This document shows positions 1 through 11,706 of a DNA stretch of 64,000 bases, in pieces (the stretch's first letter is position 1; each line of letters begins with the position of its first letter). Position numbers and translations under genes: made by a program. The notes beneath the pieces were generated by a model. The model worked only from the letters and a program-made list of their open reading frames with translations, was not told the origin of the DNA and did not search any database. Source of the DNA: Sequoia sempervirens (lineage: Eukaryota; Streptophyta; Pinopsida; Cupressales; Cupressaceae); NCBI GenBank assembly GCA_007258455.2, contig VDFB02047230.1, forward strand, positions 158,852,635 through 158,916,634, in the 5' to 3' direction.

Positions 1-540
1 GTATTTGTGCAATATCTATTTTGTCAAAATTTCATAAATCTCCAGTATGCTATTAACTTTTGTCAATTTTGCTCTTCAAGTTAATAGACAACATTCTTGG
101 TAGTTTGATGGGGAGCATAGAACAAATGATGTAGGAGTTGCCTAAGGGCTTGACAACTCAATGCTCCTTAGAAGATATGATCGTTCCCAGAAAACCCTCT
201 GTAATTCTTCATGAAAATCAGTGCCACTGTTTTCTCCATAGCTCGATAGGCATTAGCTATGGAAGAGCAGTTGCTAAAAGATGGGTATCCATATAATTGT
301 ATGCTCCTCAATGACTTACAACCTATGAAGCCTGCTAGAGACACTTATGAAACTTAAACTAATTTCTGAAGTGGTCTACTTTTCTTGTGATCAATCTGAC
401 AATGCTAGAGAAAATCCTTTCAGGCTACAATAAGTACGAGTGCCAAGTGCACTTGTTGTGATGTAAATAGCCCTTAGGTTGTACTTATATAGTGAATGGT
501 TATTTGTGAGAGATACCCCACCTTGGCATTATATTACGAT
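1..540. other. No gene recognised
   Basis: AT-rich sequence with no convincing coding frame. It may be the decayed upstream part of the hAT-like remnant that follows, but I could not match any conserved segment here. Confidence 0.4.
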
Positions 541-1215
541 CATATTTAACCCATCATTTAGGTGAAGTGCAAGAAGCTAAACACCTTGGTTTATATGGTC
601 GTATATGCAATGAATCCTAAATAAGTCTATGGAAAGACTTGAGAGGATCATTTCTATGGATGACAAGGAGGCGAAAAAAGGCTCCATGAAGGCCCTTAAG
701 AAAATTTACAATGCGGAGGATGCTATAACAATTAGAGAATAGTGGTCCAGATTGCCTTCCCTGGAAGGCTGCAATACTTTCCCTGGGATAGACAAACTTG
801 CTAGAGCGTAGAAGAACCCTAGAAACTGGTGCAATTGTATGGAGGTGCAACATTCCTATGATCAATTTCTATTTGCCTCATTTGTATGTTACTAGTTTCC
901 ATATTGCTAAAAGGAATTGCTCCACATATAAATTCATCCACTTTATTAAGAGGGACTGGCTTACCTCTAGGACAATGGAGAAGCTAGTTGTTGGGTATAG
1001 TGTCTTGCATCTCATTGATTGGAAGACAACTTAGTACAAGGAGAGTCTAGTAGCCTAATGTGATGTAGGGCACAAAGATTTGAGGAAGGTTGATGAGCAC
1101 TAGGATGTGTATTCAAGATTGGTTGCATTCATATTGCAGGAGTCATACAAATCTATTTGTACCGCTGATGGGGAGATTTTTGGGGGATATGCATCTCATG
1201 ATGACTCCAACTTTT
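541..1215 (+). pseudogene. hAT-family transposase remnant (C-terminal dimerisation region)
   Basis: The best-preserved stretch (about 868-1033) reads KRNCSTYKFIHFIKRDWLTS followed by RTMEKLVVGYSVLHL. This has the pattern of the C-terminal hAT dimerisation region of plant BED/DUF659 transposases, where E/K-R-N-W-S-T-F precedes F-I-H-x-K-K-R-N-R-L and then a D-L-V-Y-V-H-x-N-L-R-L-like helix. About 270 bases upstream, a frame reading MNPK-stop-VYGK resembles the conserved LNPKF-Y stretch that lies before this region in the same proteins. Several stops and frame changes interrupt it, and no N-terminal zinc finger or catalytic core was found. The family call rests on pattern only. Confidence 0.5.
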
Positions 1216-2585
1216 GAGCTTGCTGCTCAATGTATCTAAGCTTTTCCATTTTGACATTTTATGATTGAACGGTGTACCTTAAGATTTGTAGTTGAGAATT
1301 TGACATTCTAATTGGCATTCAAATATTGATGCAATGCTACAAAACAATGAATTATCATATCACAACTCTAGTTTAATTTCAAAAGTAAAATGTCATGGAT
1401 GGTCGTTAGTATTTGAATTCAATTGTCAGGCTTTTATAATGTCATTTGTTATTGGATATTCTTTAATTTCAGCTGGAATTGTTATATTATGTTCTTTTTT
1501 TTGATAATTTTCAAATGTTTATATATTTTATTCACTGATACCTAGCCACCCCTAAAATCTGACAATTATTTTGCTGTCACAGAAACCTCTCTCCATCTTC
1601 CTGTCCTGGAAAATGTGAGATGATTTTTTTTTTCTGTCCTAGAAAACTTTCTGTCTCCGTCCTGGAAAATCTGAGAAACATATCTATGTACGCATATATA
1701 CATATGATATAAACATTTGCATGTGTGTATGTGCATGCATGTGGGTGTGAGTGTGTGCCTGTGCCCGTGGCTGTGTGTGTGAACTTATTTAGTTTGAAAT
1801 AGTTGCTACCATAGACATGTTGATAATATGTGTGTCAATTGGGCCCCCAGCAATTTTATTCAGGCTAGTATGAAAATGGTCTGTTTTTTTATTTTAGTTT
1901 GCAGTTTGTATCTGGTCTTCACATGGTTATTATCCAGGCAAACTCTTTGGGTCTCCTACTACCAGAATGTAGTTGATTTGTTCAATTAACAGGATGGGGT
2001 CCTGAATGGATCATAAATTCACATTTACAAAACAGAATGTTATGAATTGGGTAACACACACACACACCCCACAACTCCACATCAGTGCACATGCTCATCC
2101 TGACACCCTGGGGCCCACAAAAGTTTTGAAAACAGGTTATACTGATGTATTTGGCATGCGCCCAAACTATGCAGGGCAGCAGGCATATGCTGCGCCTGCA
2201 AAATCCACCAGATGCAGCAGGTAAAACACATGAATTCAGCACCATCACAGATGCCCCCATAAAAGACAGAAATCAAACTTTGTGTGTATGGAAAAGAAGG
2301 TTAAATGCTTCATATTCTGTTATTCTGTGAGAATTGGTATTTGAAGTCTCTTTGTGTGTCAATTGCTCATTTACTTCTATAAATGTATCCTGTTGGGATC
2401 ATGTATTTGCCTAATTACATTTTATGCAATTGCTTTACAAATTTCAGCATTTAAGGCATCACAACTCTTAACTTCAATTCCATTTGTTAAGCATAATTCT
2501 TAAGGGATAGCAATCTAATTTTCAGTCATATCAGAATTTTAGCATGCTAAGATGGCATTGTGGGATGAGGAATTGGAGATCTAGC
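1216..2585. other. Intergenic AT-rich DNA with no gene
   Basis: No coding frame resembles a known family. The stretch contains an imperfectly repeated CTGTCCTGGAAAA-type motif near 1600-1670 and a TG-rich tract near 1718-1783. Short open frames at 1982-2330 occur on both strands with no conserved motif and are probably chance. Confidence 0.5.
1718..1783. repeat. Degenerate TG-rich simple repeat
   Basis: Alternating TG dinucleotides with interruptions, a decayed microsatellite. A short CA-rich run near 2055-2065 is similar. Confidence 0.6.
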
Positions 2586-2685
2586 NNNNNNNNNNNNNNN
2601 NNNNNNNNNNNNNNNNNNNNNNNNNNNNNNNNNNNNNNNNNNNNNNNNNNNNNNNNNNNNNNNNNNNNNNNNNNNNNNNNNNNNN
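2586..2685. other. Assembly gap (100 N)
   Basis: Exactly 100 N, the conventional placeholder for a scaffold join of unknown length. It hides the 5' LTR and the N-terminal gag of copia element A, or marks a join next to an already truncated element. Confidence 0.95.
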
Positions 2686-3250
2686 ATCCACAAAAAAAGG
2701 GGAAGATTCGAGAGGTACATCTAGATCTAAGTCAAAAGAAAAAAAGGGTAAGGGAAAATGTTTGTATTGCAATAAATTAGGGCATCTCAAGAAAGATTGT
2801 CAGAAGAGGAAAGAAGATAATGATGACTCCAAAAAGGAAGAAAATATGATTGAGACAAGTTTAGGTATGGTTGAAGTTTTATCGATTTGTAATTCTTTAT
2901 AGTATCATGATAAATGGTTATAAGATTTTGGTGCTTCTAATCACATTTGTTCACATATGATTTGGTTTTCTTCTTACTAATCTATTGATGGAAGTGTTGT
3001 TCTTATGGGAAATAATTTTTCTTATAAGACTGTTTGGGTTGGGAGTACTAAGATTAAAATGTTTTATGGTATTGTGAAGACATTAACAAAGGTAAGACAT
3101 TACCAAAAATAAAAAAAGAATTTAATTTCCTTGGGAGTTTTGGATTTTGGGGGTTATAAATTTACAATTCAAGGTGGATCAATGAAAGTTTCCAAGGGAA
3201 TTTTGGTGGTCATGAAGGCTACAATATTAGATACCTTTACAAGCTAGAAG
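2686..3250 (+). pseudogene. Copia A gag C-terminus and protease remnant
   Basis: A basic serine/lysine-rich stretch leads into an intact CX2CX4HX4C zinc knuckle, CLYCNKLGHLKKDC, at about 2759-2800. This nucleic-acid-binding motif packages the element RNA. Downstream, at about 2910-2970, the frame reads WL-stop-DFGASNHIC, where the copia aspartic protease normally has DSG, so the catalytic triad is altered and preceded by a stop. Further stops follow to 3250. The N-terminal gag is missing in the adjacent gap. Confidence 0.75.
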
Positions 3251-3276
3251 GGAGTACTATAATAAATAAAGCGATA

Positions 3277-3640
3277 GTGGTATTTGAAGAAGAAAATGAA
3301 TCTACTCATTTATGGCATCAACAACTGGGTCATATGAGTGAGAAAGGATTGAAGGTACTAATAAACCATAAGTTACTTCCAAATTTAAAATCTTTGAATT
3401 TTAATTTTTGCAAGAATTATGTTTATGGGAAGCAATCTAGACAAAAGTTTAAAGTAGATAGTCACACAAGTAAGGGTATTCTAGATTATATTCATTCAAA
3501 TGGTTTTGGGCATTTTAAATTGGACCCAAAACCCAAGAAATATATCTTTGTTGGTTATGGTGATGGAATTAAGGGATATAGATTGTACGATCCTACTACC
3601 CACAAAGTCATTGTAGACACTGATTTTGGTACCCATGGTT
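3277..3640 (+). pseudogene. Copia A GAG-pre-integrase and C-terminal integrase fragment
   Basis: The open frame begins with the copia GAG-pre-integrase motif LWHQQLGHMSEKGL (about residues 12-25). It then jumps, after roughly 80 residues, to the segment KYIFVGYGDGIKGYRLYDP, normally found after the integrase core. The DDE core of about 150 residues is therefore deleted in frame. The remaining segment ends at the border of the inserted block at 3663. Confidence 0.75.
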
Positions 3641-3662
3641 CTCTAACACTTCTAGGGTTTTT

Positions 3663-5209
3663 CACCTAAAAGGAGAGAGGTAGGCCAAAATGTGCAATGT
3701 ACCCACTCAAAACTAATGAAAATATGAATGAAATATGCCTAAATGTAATGTCCTAATGCAATTAATTGATAAAGGAAATGAATTATTAATGCAAAATCTA
3801 AGAAATGCAAGATGTTTGAAAACACATTGTGATATACAGAATGACCTAAGAATGCAAACAAACAATAACAAAAATGAATGAAACTGGAGAGGTGCACCTG
3901 GAAACTAGAATGTGATACAGAGAGGCTTTGGGATCCTACAAAATTTTCTATTGAAGCCAATTAGGACACTTACGCCAAGTTGGGAAACTTAGTCTCATTT
4001 TAGGGAGATTCCACTGGGACAAGTTTTAGCCAAAAGGGTATTCAAAAATACATAAATCACTTTTCAGGCCTAACAATGGGACTAATTGGCCACTGATGGT
4101 GACTTAGTCCACCTTCAACTTTCAGGAATTTCAGGACAGGAATCTGTAGCTCTCAATCTACAATTCTCTTCTTGACAGGTGTTTGGATATGATTCTGCAG
4201 AAATCAGGCTGCAAGGGATCTCCAAGCTTCTCTTAGGGCTTTGTTGACTTGAATGACTTTGATTAATTAATGAAACCTTTTAACACCTTTCTCTTTGACA
4301 AATCTACATACAATACTTGCAAAATACACATGCAAAGAGGGGAAAAAGAGTTAAGGGTTAGTTAATAGGGGTTTTCCTTGGTCAAAACCCAATTTGGTAA
4401 TCAAACCCTTGAAAATGAAATGAAATAGAAAGAGAATGATGAATGAACAACATGCAATGCTACAACTCACCAAACCATTGATGGAGAAATATGAGGATAT
4501 GCAAGTAAATGCTCCAATGGATGTAAACTTGATAATGCCAAAGTGCTTGATAATTGCTTGAGTGAATGAATGGATTACTTGACAATGAATTATTAGGGGG
4601 GAAATGAGAGGAAAACCATTTATTTATACTTTATTTTACAAATTTTCCCAAAAATAACACATCACAGGCTGACCTCAAGGTTAAGAGAATATCCCACAAG
4701 AAATTTAAAATAATTTTGATTTTTGTGCCCATTGGGACTAAGTCGCCCTAGGTGGCAACTGGGTCCCACTAGGGAAATTTTAATGGGTGTTGGGAATTAA
4801 AGTGTATTTAATGATGTTTAATGGGATTATTCTCTGAAACACGCTTAAGTAGGGCCATAAAGTGCATTAGGGGGCCATTTAAACATAATAAAGGGTCAAA
4901 TTATTGATGACAAGCCTAGAAAAGCGTGAAAGTTTGTTACAACTCTTTACAACACTTTGAAATAAGTCTTGGTAAGTGATAAAAAGAGGTTATTTAGGTG
5001 AATTATAATAAAAGGGTCCTATAAAAGTGTGAAATTGGGTTACAACACTTTACAACACTTTTACAAGACATCATAGAATTCTTTATGATTCTCAAGGGTC
5101 CAAGACCTAATGTGAATGTGTTGACCACATTACAACATTAAATCTAGGAAAAATTAGGTCAAAATCCATAAGAAAGACTCAAATGAGTGTAAAAATGTTC
5201 AAGTATACA
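3663..5209. mobile_element. Unclassified insertion inside copia A
   Basis: About 1.55 kb of AT-rich, non-coding sequence separates the integrase fragment from the RT. Both junctions carry a T-run (TTTTT at 3658-3662 and 5210-5214), which could be a 5 bp target duplication but is low-complexity. The right end reads TATACA, and the left end starts CACC rather than TG, so a solo LTR is only a possibility. The only frame of note (- strand 3739-3960) resembles nothing I know. Confidence 0.5.
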
Positions 5210-5985
5210 TTTTTTTTGCGACATAGTCATCATTAGCAAAGATGTATTTGATGCATCTCCTCTCATAAAATCAAATATAGTAGAAGTTGAAAATCTACAG
5301 GAGTTAGATGTTAAAACAACATTTTTACATGGAGATTTGGATGAGGAGATATATATGGAACAACCAGAAGTGTTTGTTCAAGATCACAATAGGAAATTTG
5401 TTTGCAAACTCAAAAAATCATTGTATAGCCTAAAGAAGTCTCCCATGAAATGGTATAAGAAGTTTGATTCCTTCATGGTGAGCCAAAATTTTATGAGTGA
5501 GTATGACCATTGTGCTTACTTTAAAAGTTTGAAAAATGGTTTATTCATTATCTTGGTGTTATATATTGGCAATATGATTGTAGCAAGAAAAAGTATAGTT
5601 GAGATCAATTGGCTAGAAATTTTGATATGAAGGATCTAGGAGCAGAAAAACAAAATTTGGGCTTGGAAATACACAAAGACAGGGAACCTGGGAAGATTTG
5701 GTTATCACAAAAAAATTTGTGGAGAAGATCCTCATAAGATTTGATACGAAGAATGTGAAAGTAGTAAATATCCCTTTAGCTTCTCATTTTAAGCTTTCTT
5801 CAAGTTTATGTCCTAGTAATAAAGAAGAAAAGGATTATATGTCTTGTGTACCATATGCTAATGTAGTAGGAAGTTTAATGTATGTGATGGTATGTACAAG
5901 ACCATATATTTCACATACAGTTGGTGTTGTAAGTAGATACATGGAAAATCTAAGTAAAGAACATTGGGTAGCAGCGAATTAGGTG
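5210..5985 (+). pseudogene. Copia A reverse transcriptase remnant
   Basis: Recognisable RT motifs are DVKTTFLHGDLDEEIYMEQP near 5310-5365, then the KSLYSLKKSPMKWYKKFD segment. At the active site (about 5560-5585) the copia YVDD is replaced by YIGN, so both catalytic aspartates are lost. The C-terminal connection region (5698-5982) includes VPYANVVGSLMYVMVCTRP, the usual copia motif. A frame change lies between the two halves near 5630-5700. The N-terminal palm is missing next to the insert. Confidence 0.8.
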
Positions 5986-6488
5986 CTTCAGTATTTTAGA
6001 GGCACAAGTGATTATTATATCACCTTTGATGGTTGTAGTGGTTTAGTTTTTGGTTATGCTGATTCAGATTTTGTAGATGATTTGGAAAAAAGGAGATCTA
6101 CATCAGGTTATGTCTTTACTCTTGTAGGACCTATTTGTTAAATGTCAAGGCTTCAAGAAACAATTGCTTTATCCACTATTGAGGTAGAGTATATGGTTGT
6201 ATCACACACATGAAAAAAGGAAATTTGGTTGAAGGGTCTCTTGGGTGAGTTTGGAAAAGTGTAGGACAGGGTGATTGTATTTTTTGATAGTCAAAGTGTT
6301 ATACATCTAGCTAAAAATACAACTTATCACAATAGGACTAATAATGTTGCAATTAAATTCCATTTTGTAAGACAGGTTATTGATGGAGGTGAAGTAACTC
6401 TTGAGATAGTTCATACACTAGAAAATTGTGTAACAAAACTAGTACAGTTAGAGAAGTTGAAGTGGTGTTTGAATTCTCTTGGCTTGTA
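5986..6488 (+). pseudogene. Copia A RNase H remnant
   Basis: This continues the RT frame region. A YADSDF motif holds the first catalytic aspartate, RRSTSGYVFTL follows, then STIEVEYM with the glutamate, and FFDSQSVIHLAKN with the second aspartate. Stops occur at the positions of a conserved tryptophan or glutamine. The domain ends shortly before the polypurine stretch and 3' LTR, as in intact copia elements. Confidence 0.8.
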
Positions 6489-6545
6489 GAAAAGGTGATG
6501 AATGGGAATGGGCAAGTATCAGGTAAATTATTGTCAGGTGGAGAT

Positions 6546-7032
6546 TGTTGTATAATGACAACAAGATTAGAAATAAAGAAAATTTTATCTTTGGAAAAGA
6601 TAAAGGAACTAAAGAAAAATATTATCTTTGGAAAATCTTATATTTGGAAAAGATAAACATTTAAAATAAAAGATAAAACAAAAAAAAGGATATAACAAAG
6701 CAAGAAAAACAAAATTGTATTTTTTTTTCTAAGTTTGACACAGGTTGAAGATATTATATATGTCGTGTTTCCTTGAAGGATAAATTATTGCAATGAATTG
6801 TAATTGAAGAGCAACAGTTGTGTGAAAGTTGTAATCAATTTCTCTAAGCAATAAGAATACTGATACTTCTCCCTGTGGATGTTTCCTTGGCATATTGTCA
6901 AGGTTTTACCATGTAAACCTATGTCTTTTTTATTATTTGTTACTCTATTTTATTATCTTTTGTATTTATTTGCATCTAACTTGTATTGCAATTATTTAAG
7001 TTTGTGGGTTTTACACTTCCATTTCCACAACA
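6546..7032 (+). repeat. Copia A 3' LTR
   Basis: A 487 bp block starts TGTTGT and ends ACAACA, a perfect 6 bp inverted terminal repeat as expected for an LTR. It is preceded by a purine-rich CAGGTGGAGA stretch that fits a polypurine tract and follows the RNase H by about 60 bases. No second copy is present in the window. Confidence 0.7.
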
Positions 7033-7700
7033 CTAACTCCACAATATTTAGATTTGAGGATTCTTGCTACTCAATCACATTATCCATGTGACTAGAAGGA
7101 ATCTATCCTTTCAACATTGGAATATGTATATCTAAAGGAGTTGAATTAGAGGGATTTGTAGAAATGCCAAGACTTAGAACTTGTAAATTTGTACCAATCA
7201 TGGCATCATCATGTTCCATTGCAACTATTTCCTCAAAAATTTTGAGAATATCAAATCTATTGTTGGTGATTCCCTTAAAGGCTTATGTATGTTGACAATT
7301 CAAGGACTTCCCCTTTTGATGAGGAATCCAATTCATGCTTCCAACCTTTATTTCTAGAAAATTAGGGAATGGGTTATTCAGATTGATTTTAACATGTAAC
7401 TAAGAAAAAGTGGCAATCTTTCTAACATATGAAGAGAGGGATCTATGGGTTTCCCAATGACAAAAATAATGGATTGTATAATGGCTTGTATCCATAACTC
7501 CATAGGAAGCTGAGGAGACAAATCCAAACATAAAAATTTGAAAGGAGTTCTTCCACTGGACCATGGTTTGATAAATAAGCTTTGCTTGATTACGAGAATA
7601 GGCCCCCCTTCAAAGATTGAGTTGTGATTTCCCAAACAAATAAAAATCACAAAGAAGTATCTATTTGCAAATTATTTTCATGTCACCTTTCAGGCTCCAA
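7033..7700 (-). pseudogene. LINE (L1-type) ORF1 remnant with DUF4283-like domain
   Basis: The - strand frame 7650-7378 has the plant DUF4283 layout found in L1-type ORF1 proteins: an EGGPILVIKQSLFIKPW segment, a PLELWxxxxIxSI-like segment and a GKPIDPS segment. In family members, EGPWxxxGxxLxLxxW is followed by WVRLPGLPxEFW and IGxxIGxxIxVD. Flanking - strand sequence down to about 7100 is weakly open. No endonuclease or RT is seen nearby, so this is a 5' fragment or a decayed copy. Confidence 0.45.
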
Positions 7701-10232
7701 TTCTTTCTAATCTATGTCACCAAAAAAGACATAGATATGCATGAAAGAACATAAAATTGCAAATTAATGTATGTTCAAAAATATATAGAACATCATTTGA
7801 TATACCTTCTAGTTTGATTACCAAACCAATTCAATCTTTTCTTTTTCTAGATAACCATTGGATTTTAAATGAAACCCTAATTGTTGCTCTAGTTTGGACT
7901 CTTACATTGCATGCAACAAAAAATGGATTGTATCGACATGATCTAAAGAGGAAGTTATATCTCCTTGAAGAGTGTCTTTGAAAGAGACAATTTGGGGGTC
8001 CCTAGCACTCTAGGCCACTATACAAGCAACCACCACACAAAAGGAAAAATTTCACCCCAAACCCTATAAAAAACCATAAGCACTGCCACACACATCAACA
8101 AGGATCTGTAGCATCCAAACAATGTAGGAAGAGAAGGAAACAAAGTCCCTCCAACCACAAATCAAGCCACTTAGGCTTGCAAACCCCAAGCACGTCTAAA
8201 AGTTTTCCATTGTTCACCAAAGAAACTCACACTCCAAACCCTCATATATGAATAAATAATATTATAATATTATATGCTTTATTAGATTATAAATTAATAT
8301 AACTATCCATCAAAAAGGATGAGACTTTGAAGGATTTTCTAACCATTGAAAAGGCCAACAAACTTCCAAAATTAATTTTCTATTGCATTTTGATGATCTA
8401 GATGAGTTATTAACTTTCCAAAAGCATCAACACACTCCCAAAATAGCATAGATTTGTCTATCGACATTTTTGAAGGATTCCAAACCATTTTAGGACTTTT
8501 ATATTTTATAAATTAGATATTTCACAAAGCATGCAATTTCAACTAATTTATAATGCTTCCTCATAAACTTAGCAGAGCAATACATAATTTATCAAATTTG
8601 TAATTTTTATTATATTATTTTAAAAAATGATTCTATTTGCAACCACTAGAACAAATTATTATGCAATAATATTTAATTAGAAATAGACTAGAATCATTTG
8701 CATGCACCAAATATTCATATATCCAACTTGGATACCCTAGGCTCTACAAATGGTAACCTCATTGCCAATATGCTAGCCATGGGTGAAATTTCATTTGTGA
8801 TCAATCTAATCCTTGAAGGAACGATACGACGTGGATTTAAAACTTGAAGAGGGGGAAACCTTGACAATAAGAGCCATCAGATGGGTAGTAGATAATAATC
8901 ACTAGAATTACAAGTTCTAGTGTATAGACCTAAAAAAAATATGAGCATAGCTTTCAGACACAAGAAACTTTACATGATAGATCCAATCTTCATATGCTTC
9001 AATATCTTAGGACTGAGACCTTACATACATACCCTCCTAGTCATGCAAATGTATCCTAACTAGGGAATATGTTAAAAAATACAACAATTTTCCCAATCAA
9101 AAAACTAACATTCTTTTAACAAGCTACCAACAACTATTGTGTTATTCACATGCCAATTTTGTGTCAAATCTAGTAAGGAAAATGGAAAAATCTTAGAAGA
9201 AAAATAATGGGTATCTATAATCCATGGTAAAAGTAAAATTTTCAATCTTTCCAAATTGAAGGATAGCCTTATCATGATCATTGTAAGCCATTGGCTATGG
9301 GGAGGGTTATGTAGCTACAAAAAGTTGATTTTTTTTAACAAATTCCACTATCACACACCCTTCAAAATTTAGACACCAACATTGCAATTTCTCATGTCAT
9401 CTTGGGGATTTATTTTTTAAAACAAGGTGTCCATCTTTATTTTTAATGCCAATATGAGTTTTTCATAAAATAGAACTGCTGAAATCCAAATATTGTTTTG
9501 TTGTTTTGGAAAAAGATAACAAGGAAAACATATTCTCTAATAAACAAGGAAATTCTAAAGGGGTTGGTAGACTTCCTATAGCTTCACTATTTTAAGCTAG
9601 AATTAAATGCTTTAATCATTGTGTATTCATCTTGTTCCTCTTGTGTCAAGTGCGTTAATTTCATATGCAATGTTAGCTATGTTATAATTGCCTAAATATA
9701 GAAAGATACCTTCTTCAAATAAAACCTCCTCCTTGTTTTCATAGATGATACTGCACCACTAAATGGTGGTCTATTGCCATGTATTGCAAATTGATGTCGA
9801 AGAAATTTGACCTAATAAATATAACAATAAAAAAATGGTGACTCAAAATAATTAATAAAGCAATGCACAATAATGATTAAATGCTAGAAAATTGAAATAA
9901 GCTAAAAAGTGTATATAATATTCATGTAATGGAATACAAATTTTCTACCTTAATTTACCAATATATGATCTATTTGTTTGAGAAATTTATTCTACATCTA
10001 TATTAGAAATTTTGTACTTTGTATATGTAGCTCATTTGACTCTCTTGGTAGATAGAAGAAATTTTCCATTTTCAATAATCAAGATGAAAAACAATTAGTA
10101 TAGATATTCAATATAGATTTATAATTTCATATAAATGTTTATAAATACCCTTACTAAGAAAATAATATAACACTAGAAATCATATATAAGAAAAATTATA
10201 AAACTTGTAATCAGAGACAACACTATGGGTAT
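7701..10232. other. Intergenic DNA with no recognisable gene
   Basis: About 2.5 kb of AT-rich sequence. The open frame at 7757-7981 (+) has no recognisable motif. No LTR ends, transposase motif or RNA gene was found. The stretch ends exactly at the 5' LTR of copia B1. Confidence 0.5.
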
Positions 10233-11090
10233 TGTTAGGATAGGTGACATTATAATTACTATCCTAAGTTGATTTTTGTGTCTCCACATTCTTTGGAAAG
10301 TGTCCTAGGGGACACGAGAGACAAAATATTTATTATGTATTTCCTATGACAAATTGTAATCACATTCAAAGAGGTGGACCCATTATGGTGATGGTTACTG
10401 AGCATTTTAGAGTCATATTCCTTTTGGGAATCCAACTTTGTGAGTGGGGACCACTTTAGTGTGCATGTACTTGCATGTTATTTTCATTTTTGCATGCTCT
10501 TGCATGGTTGGGTGCCAAAGTGTGCATGTTGGTGCATGTTCCTGCATGAAGTCATTGGAGCCGTCAAAGAGTTATGGAGCACTCAGAATTTATCAATTCT
10601 GATTGGTTGTGGGTTAGGTGCCCATGTGAAGGCCATGTGATTATTCAATATTTTATTCCATGTTTATGGGCTGTACACTAAAGGGGGCATGGGTTTTTCC
10701 AAGTGGTTTTTCTTGTTGTTTTGAGATACCATTTGTGGTATTCTCTCCCACAAACTTCTATGTATTGGAGGCTTGAGATGGTGGTTTGTAAGAGTATGTT
10801 TGTAGGTTTTCAGAGTGATGAAGTGCTACTAGAATGTAGAGAGGATTTTTGTATTGATGTACTTTATTGGATATTAATCCAAACTTTGGATCTCTTTAGG
10901 TGTGGAGTTTTTTCTTGCAAGGGTTTCTCCATGTATATCTTGTGTTAGGCAACTTGTGGTATTGCTAATTTTGCTTTCATTAATGAATTGTTAATCATAT
11001 AATCTCTTCATTGTAATCTTATAAACATAATTTTAGATTTGTAACCACATATTAAGTTCTATTGCTGTAAGCTTTCACCTTGTTATTCCA
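10233..11090 (+). repeat. Copia B1 5' LTR
   Basis: This 858 bp block starts TGTTAGGATAGGTGAC and ends TTATTCCA. It matches 17039-17890 along its length with scattered substitutions and small indels. The initiator-Met primer site follows within about ten bases. Confidence 0.9.
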
Positions 11091-11096
11091 ACTTTT

Positions 11097-11112
11097 TGTA
11101 TCAGAGCTAATG
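11097..11112 (+). promoter_or_regulatory. Copia B1 primer-binding site (initiator tRNA-Met type)
   Basis: TGTATCAGAGCT follows the 5' LTR. It matches the classic plant copia site TGGTATCAGAGC with one change and would prime minus-strand synthesis. Confidence 0.8.
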
Positions 11113-11212
11113 GTTATGTTGAGAGAGGGATGCCTTTCTTTTGAGTGTTGAAGGTTTTTTGGGTTGTAGTGGGAGCTTGTACAATGTGGGTTTTGTAGAT
11201 TTGTGAAGAAGA

Positions 11213-11706
11213 TTGAAAACCATGGCTTCTACCTCCTATTTAGATATTGAGAAGTTTAATGGAATTGGTTATAAGATGTGGAAGTTGAACATGGAGGATC
11301 TTCTTGAAGAGAGAGAGATCAGTGGTTGGCAGTTTCAAATGAAAAGAAACCTGATTCAACATTTGATGAAGATTGGAAGAAAATGGAAAAGAAGGCACTA
11401 GGAACCATTCAGTTGTGTCTTGCATATTTTTTCCTCCTAAATGTTTAAGAAGAATCTACAACATTCAAGTTGTGGAGGAGGATAGGTGGAATCTATCAAA
11501 CTAAAAGTTTAACAAATAATTTATATCTCAAAAGATGTTTATATTCTTTGAAAATGAAGGATGGTGATTTTTTTGCAAAACATTTAAATGATTTTAATAT
11601 GATTATAAGTTACCTTGCATCTGTAGATGTTAAGATGGAAGAGGAAGATAAATGTATTTTTTTGCTTTTCTCTTTACTTGAATCTTGGGAAAATCTAATT
11701 AGATGA
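11213..11706 (+). pseudogene. Copia B1 gag N-terminal part
   Basis: The start (11213, or the second ATG at 11222) gives the usual plant copia gag opening with FNGIGYKMWKLNMEDLL (about residues 15-31). The frame closes at 11399. The gag_UBN2-like segment resumes in another frame at 11470, with YQTKSLTNNLYLKRCLYSLK and a KMEEEDKCIFLLFSLLESWENL stretch. A piece present in copy B2 just before 53797 seems to be deleted here between 11695 and 11701. The frameshift and deletion make it non-functional. Confidence 0.8.

Larger units (their letters stand above)
2686..7032 (+). mobile_element. Ty1/copia element A, 5'-truncated and interrupted
   Basis: Domain order on the + strand is gag zinc knuckle, altered protease, GAG-pre-integrase, C-terminal integrase fragment, a foreign insert (3663-5209), RT, RNase H and a 3' LTR, which is the copia order. 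Most of the integrase core is missing. The RT active site and protease motif are mutated and many stops are present, so the copy is inactive. The 5' LTR falls in or beyond the gap, so no target duplication can be checked. Confidence 0.85.

Noticed and set aside
1718..2070. TG and CA tracts as a structured or regulatory element
   Set aside because: Plain degenerate dinucleotide repeats; no spacer-repeat pattern or pairing beyond what simple repeats give.
2544..2780. Open frames running through the N gap (also 30841-31071 and 53540-53791)
   Set aside because: They exist only because the 100 N were translated; the sequence in the gaps is unknown.
3658..5214. TTTTT target duplication around the insert in copia A
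   Set aside because: Both copies are part of T-runs and the insert does not start with TG, so the duplication cannot be told from low complexity. The insert is kept but the duplication is not claimed.
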